This document shows, piece after piece, positions 63,533 to 64,000 of a stretch of 64,000 bases of DNA (within the stretch, counting starts at the first letter, position 1; each line of letters opens with the position of its first letter). Position numbers and translations under genes: made by a program. The notes beneath the pieces are model-generated. The model was not told the origin of the DNA. It saw nothing but the letters and a program-made list of their open reading frames with translations, and searched no databases. Source of the DNA: Flavobacteriaceae bacterium (GTDB lineage: Bacteria > Bacteroidota > Bacteroidia > Flavobacteriales > Flavobacteriaceae); the NCBI GenBank assembly GCA_029238215.1, contig JAQWGN010000011.1, positions 107,607 through 171,606 of the forward strand, given 5' to 3'.

Positions 63533-64000
63533 ATGATTAAGACTGTAATTTACTCAAGAGTTAGTTCAGAGTCAGAGAGACAGGACACAGAGAGACAAAC
63601 AAAGGAACTACAACAATATGCTAAGAGAATGAACTATGAGGTAGTTGAAGTTTTTGAAGAAAAGGTAAGTGGATTCAAAAAGAACGATCAAAGACCAGTT
63701 TTTTCCAAGATGTTGGAACTGGCGAAAGTGGGATCAATTGATAAAATATTAGTTTGGGAGTTAAGTCGAATAGGAAGGTCGGTACTTCAGTCCCTTCAAA
63801 ACATACAACTCCTTCATGATTTAAAAGTCGGACTTTATATAAAGAATTTTAATCTTGATACGCTCAACGAGGATAAGACACCAAATAGTTTATCAATGTT
63901 TATGGTCCAAATATTGTTCAGCGTTGCAAATATGGAAAGTAAGATGACGCTATCTCGATTACAGTCAGGTTACCGCAATCATATCAAGAAAAATGGAAAG
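63533..64000 (+). CDS. Serine recombinase (resolvase/invertase family), 3' end cut by window edge
   Basis: Own translation from ATG 63533: MIKTVIYSRVSSESERQDTERQTKELQQYAKRMNYEVVEVFEEKVSGFKKNDQRPVFSKMLELAKVGSIDKILVWELSRIGRSVLQSLQNIQLLHDLKVGLYIKNFNLDT...; absent from the ORF track because there is no stop in the window. Confidence 0.92.
   Translation, partial: MIKTVIYSRVSSESERQDTERQTKELQQYAKRMNYEVVEVFEEKVSGFKKNDQRPVFSKMLELAKVGSIDKILVWELSRIGRSVLQSLQNIQLLHDLKVGLYIKNFNLDTLNEDKTPNSLSMFMVQILFSVANMESKMTLSRLQSGYRNHIKKNGK

Overview
The window is mostly a dense, AT-rich chromosomal segment of a Bacteroidota (Flavobacteriia-like) genome. Housekeeping genes I recognise include rimO (cut by the left edge), bshC, guaA, pyrG, yidC, mnmA, lysA, sucC, hsp20, uvrB, an ABC exporter pair, ctaA/COX15, a CCA-adding enzyme, Sua5/YrdC, dapD, ruvX, def, mazG, a DUF349 protein, aroE, two tandem DUF368 genes, a TPR protein, two class-III aminotransferases, an OstA-like gene, purA, fur, relA/spoT, a SpoU methyltransferase, a LytTR response regulator, a cysteine desulfurase, a TonB-dependent receptor, an M23 peptidase and zapA. 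A four-gene surface-polysaccharide cluster (Stealth phosphotransferase, GT4-GT2 fusion, GT4, GT2-like) lies at 22.2-27.2 kb. A strongly paired 6S-like RNA follows zapA. The right side (about 52.1-64.0 kb) looks more accessory: a membrane protein, cupin, DinB-like protein, an ECF sigma/anti-sigma/Spy-like module, and an island with XRE regulator, hsdM, hsdS and hsdR. The island is followed by a non-coding G/C-tract block, a 66-nt quasi-palindrome and a serine recombinase that runs off the right edge and is missing from the ORF track. Best leads for novelty: (i) the structured non-coding block between hsdR and the recombinase; (ii) a C-protein-like XRE gene with a perfect 9+2+9 operator driving a Type I R-M operon; (iii) an unannotated 354-aa protein with kinase-like GDxxxxN...DFD motifs. 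No CRISPR array, rRNA or tRNA was recognised.
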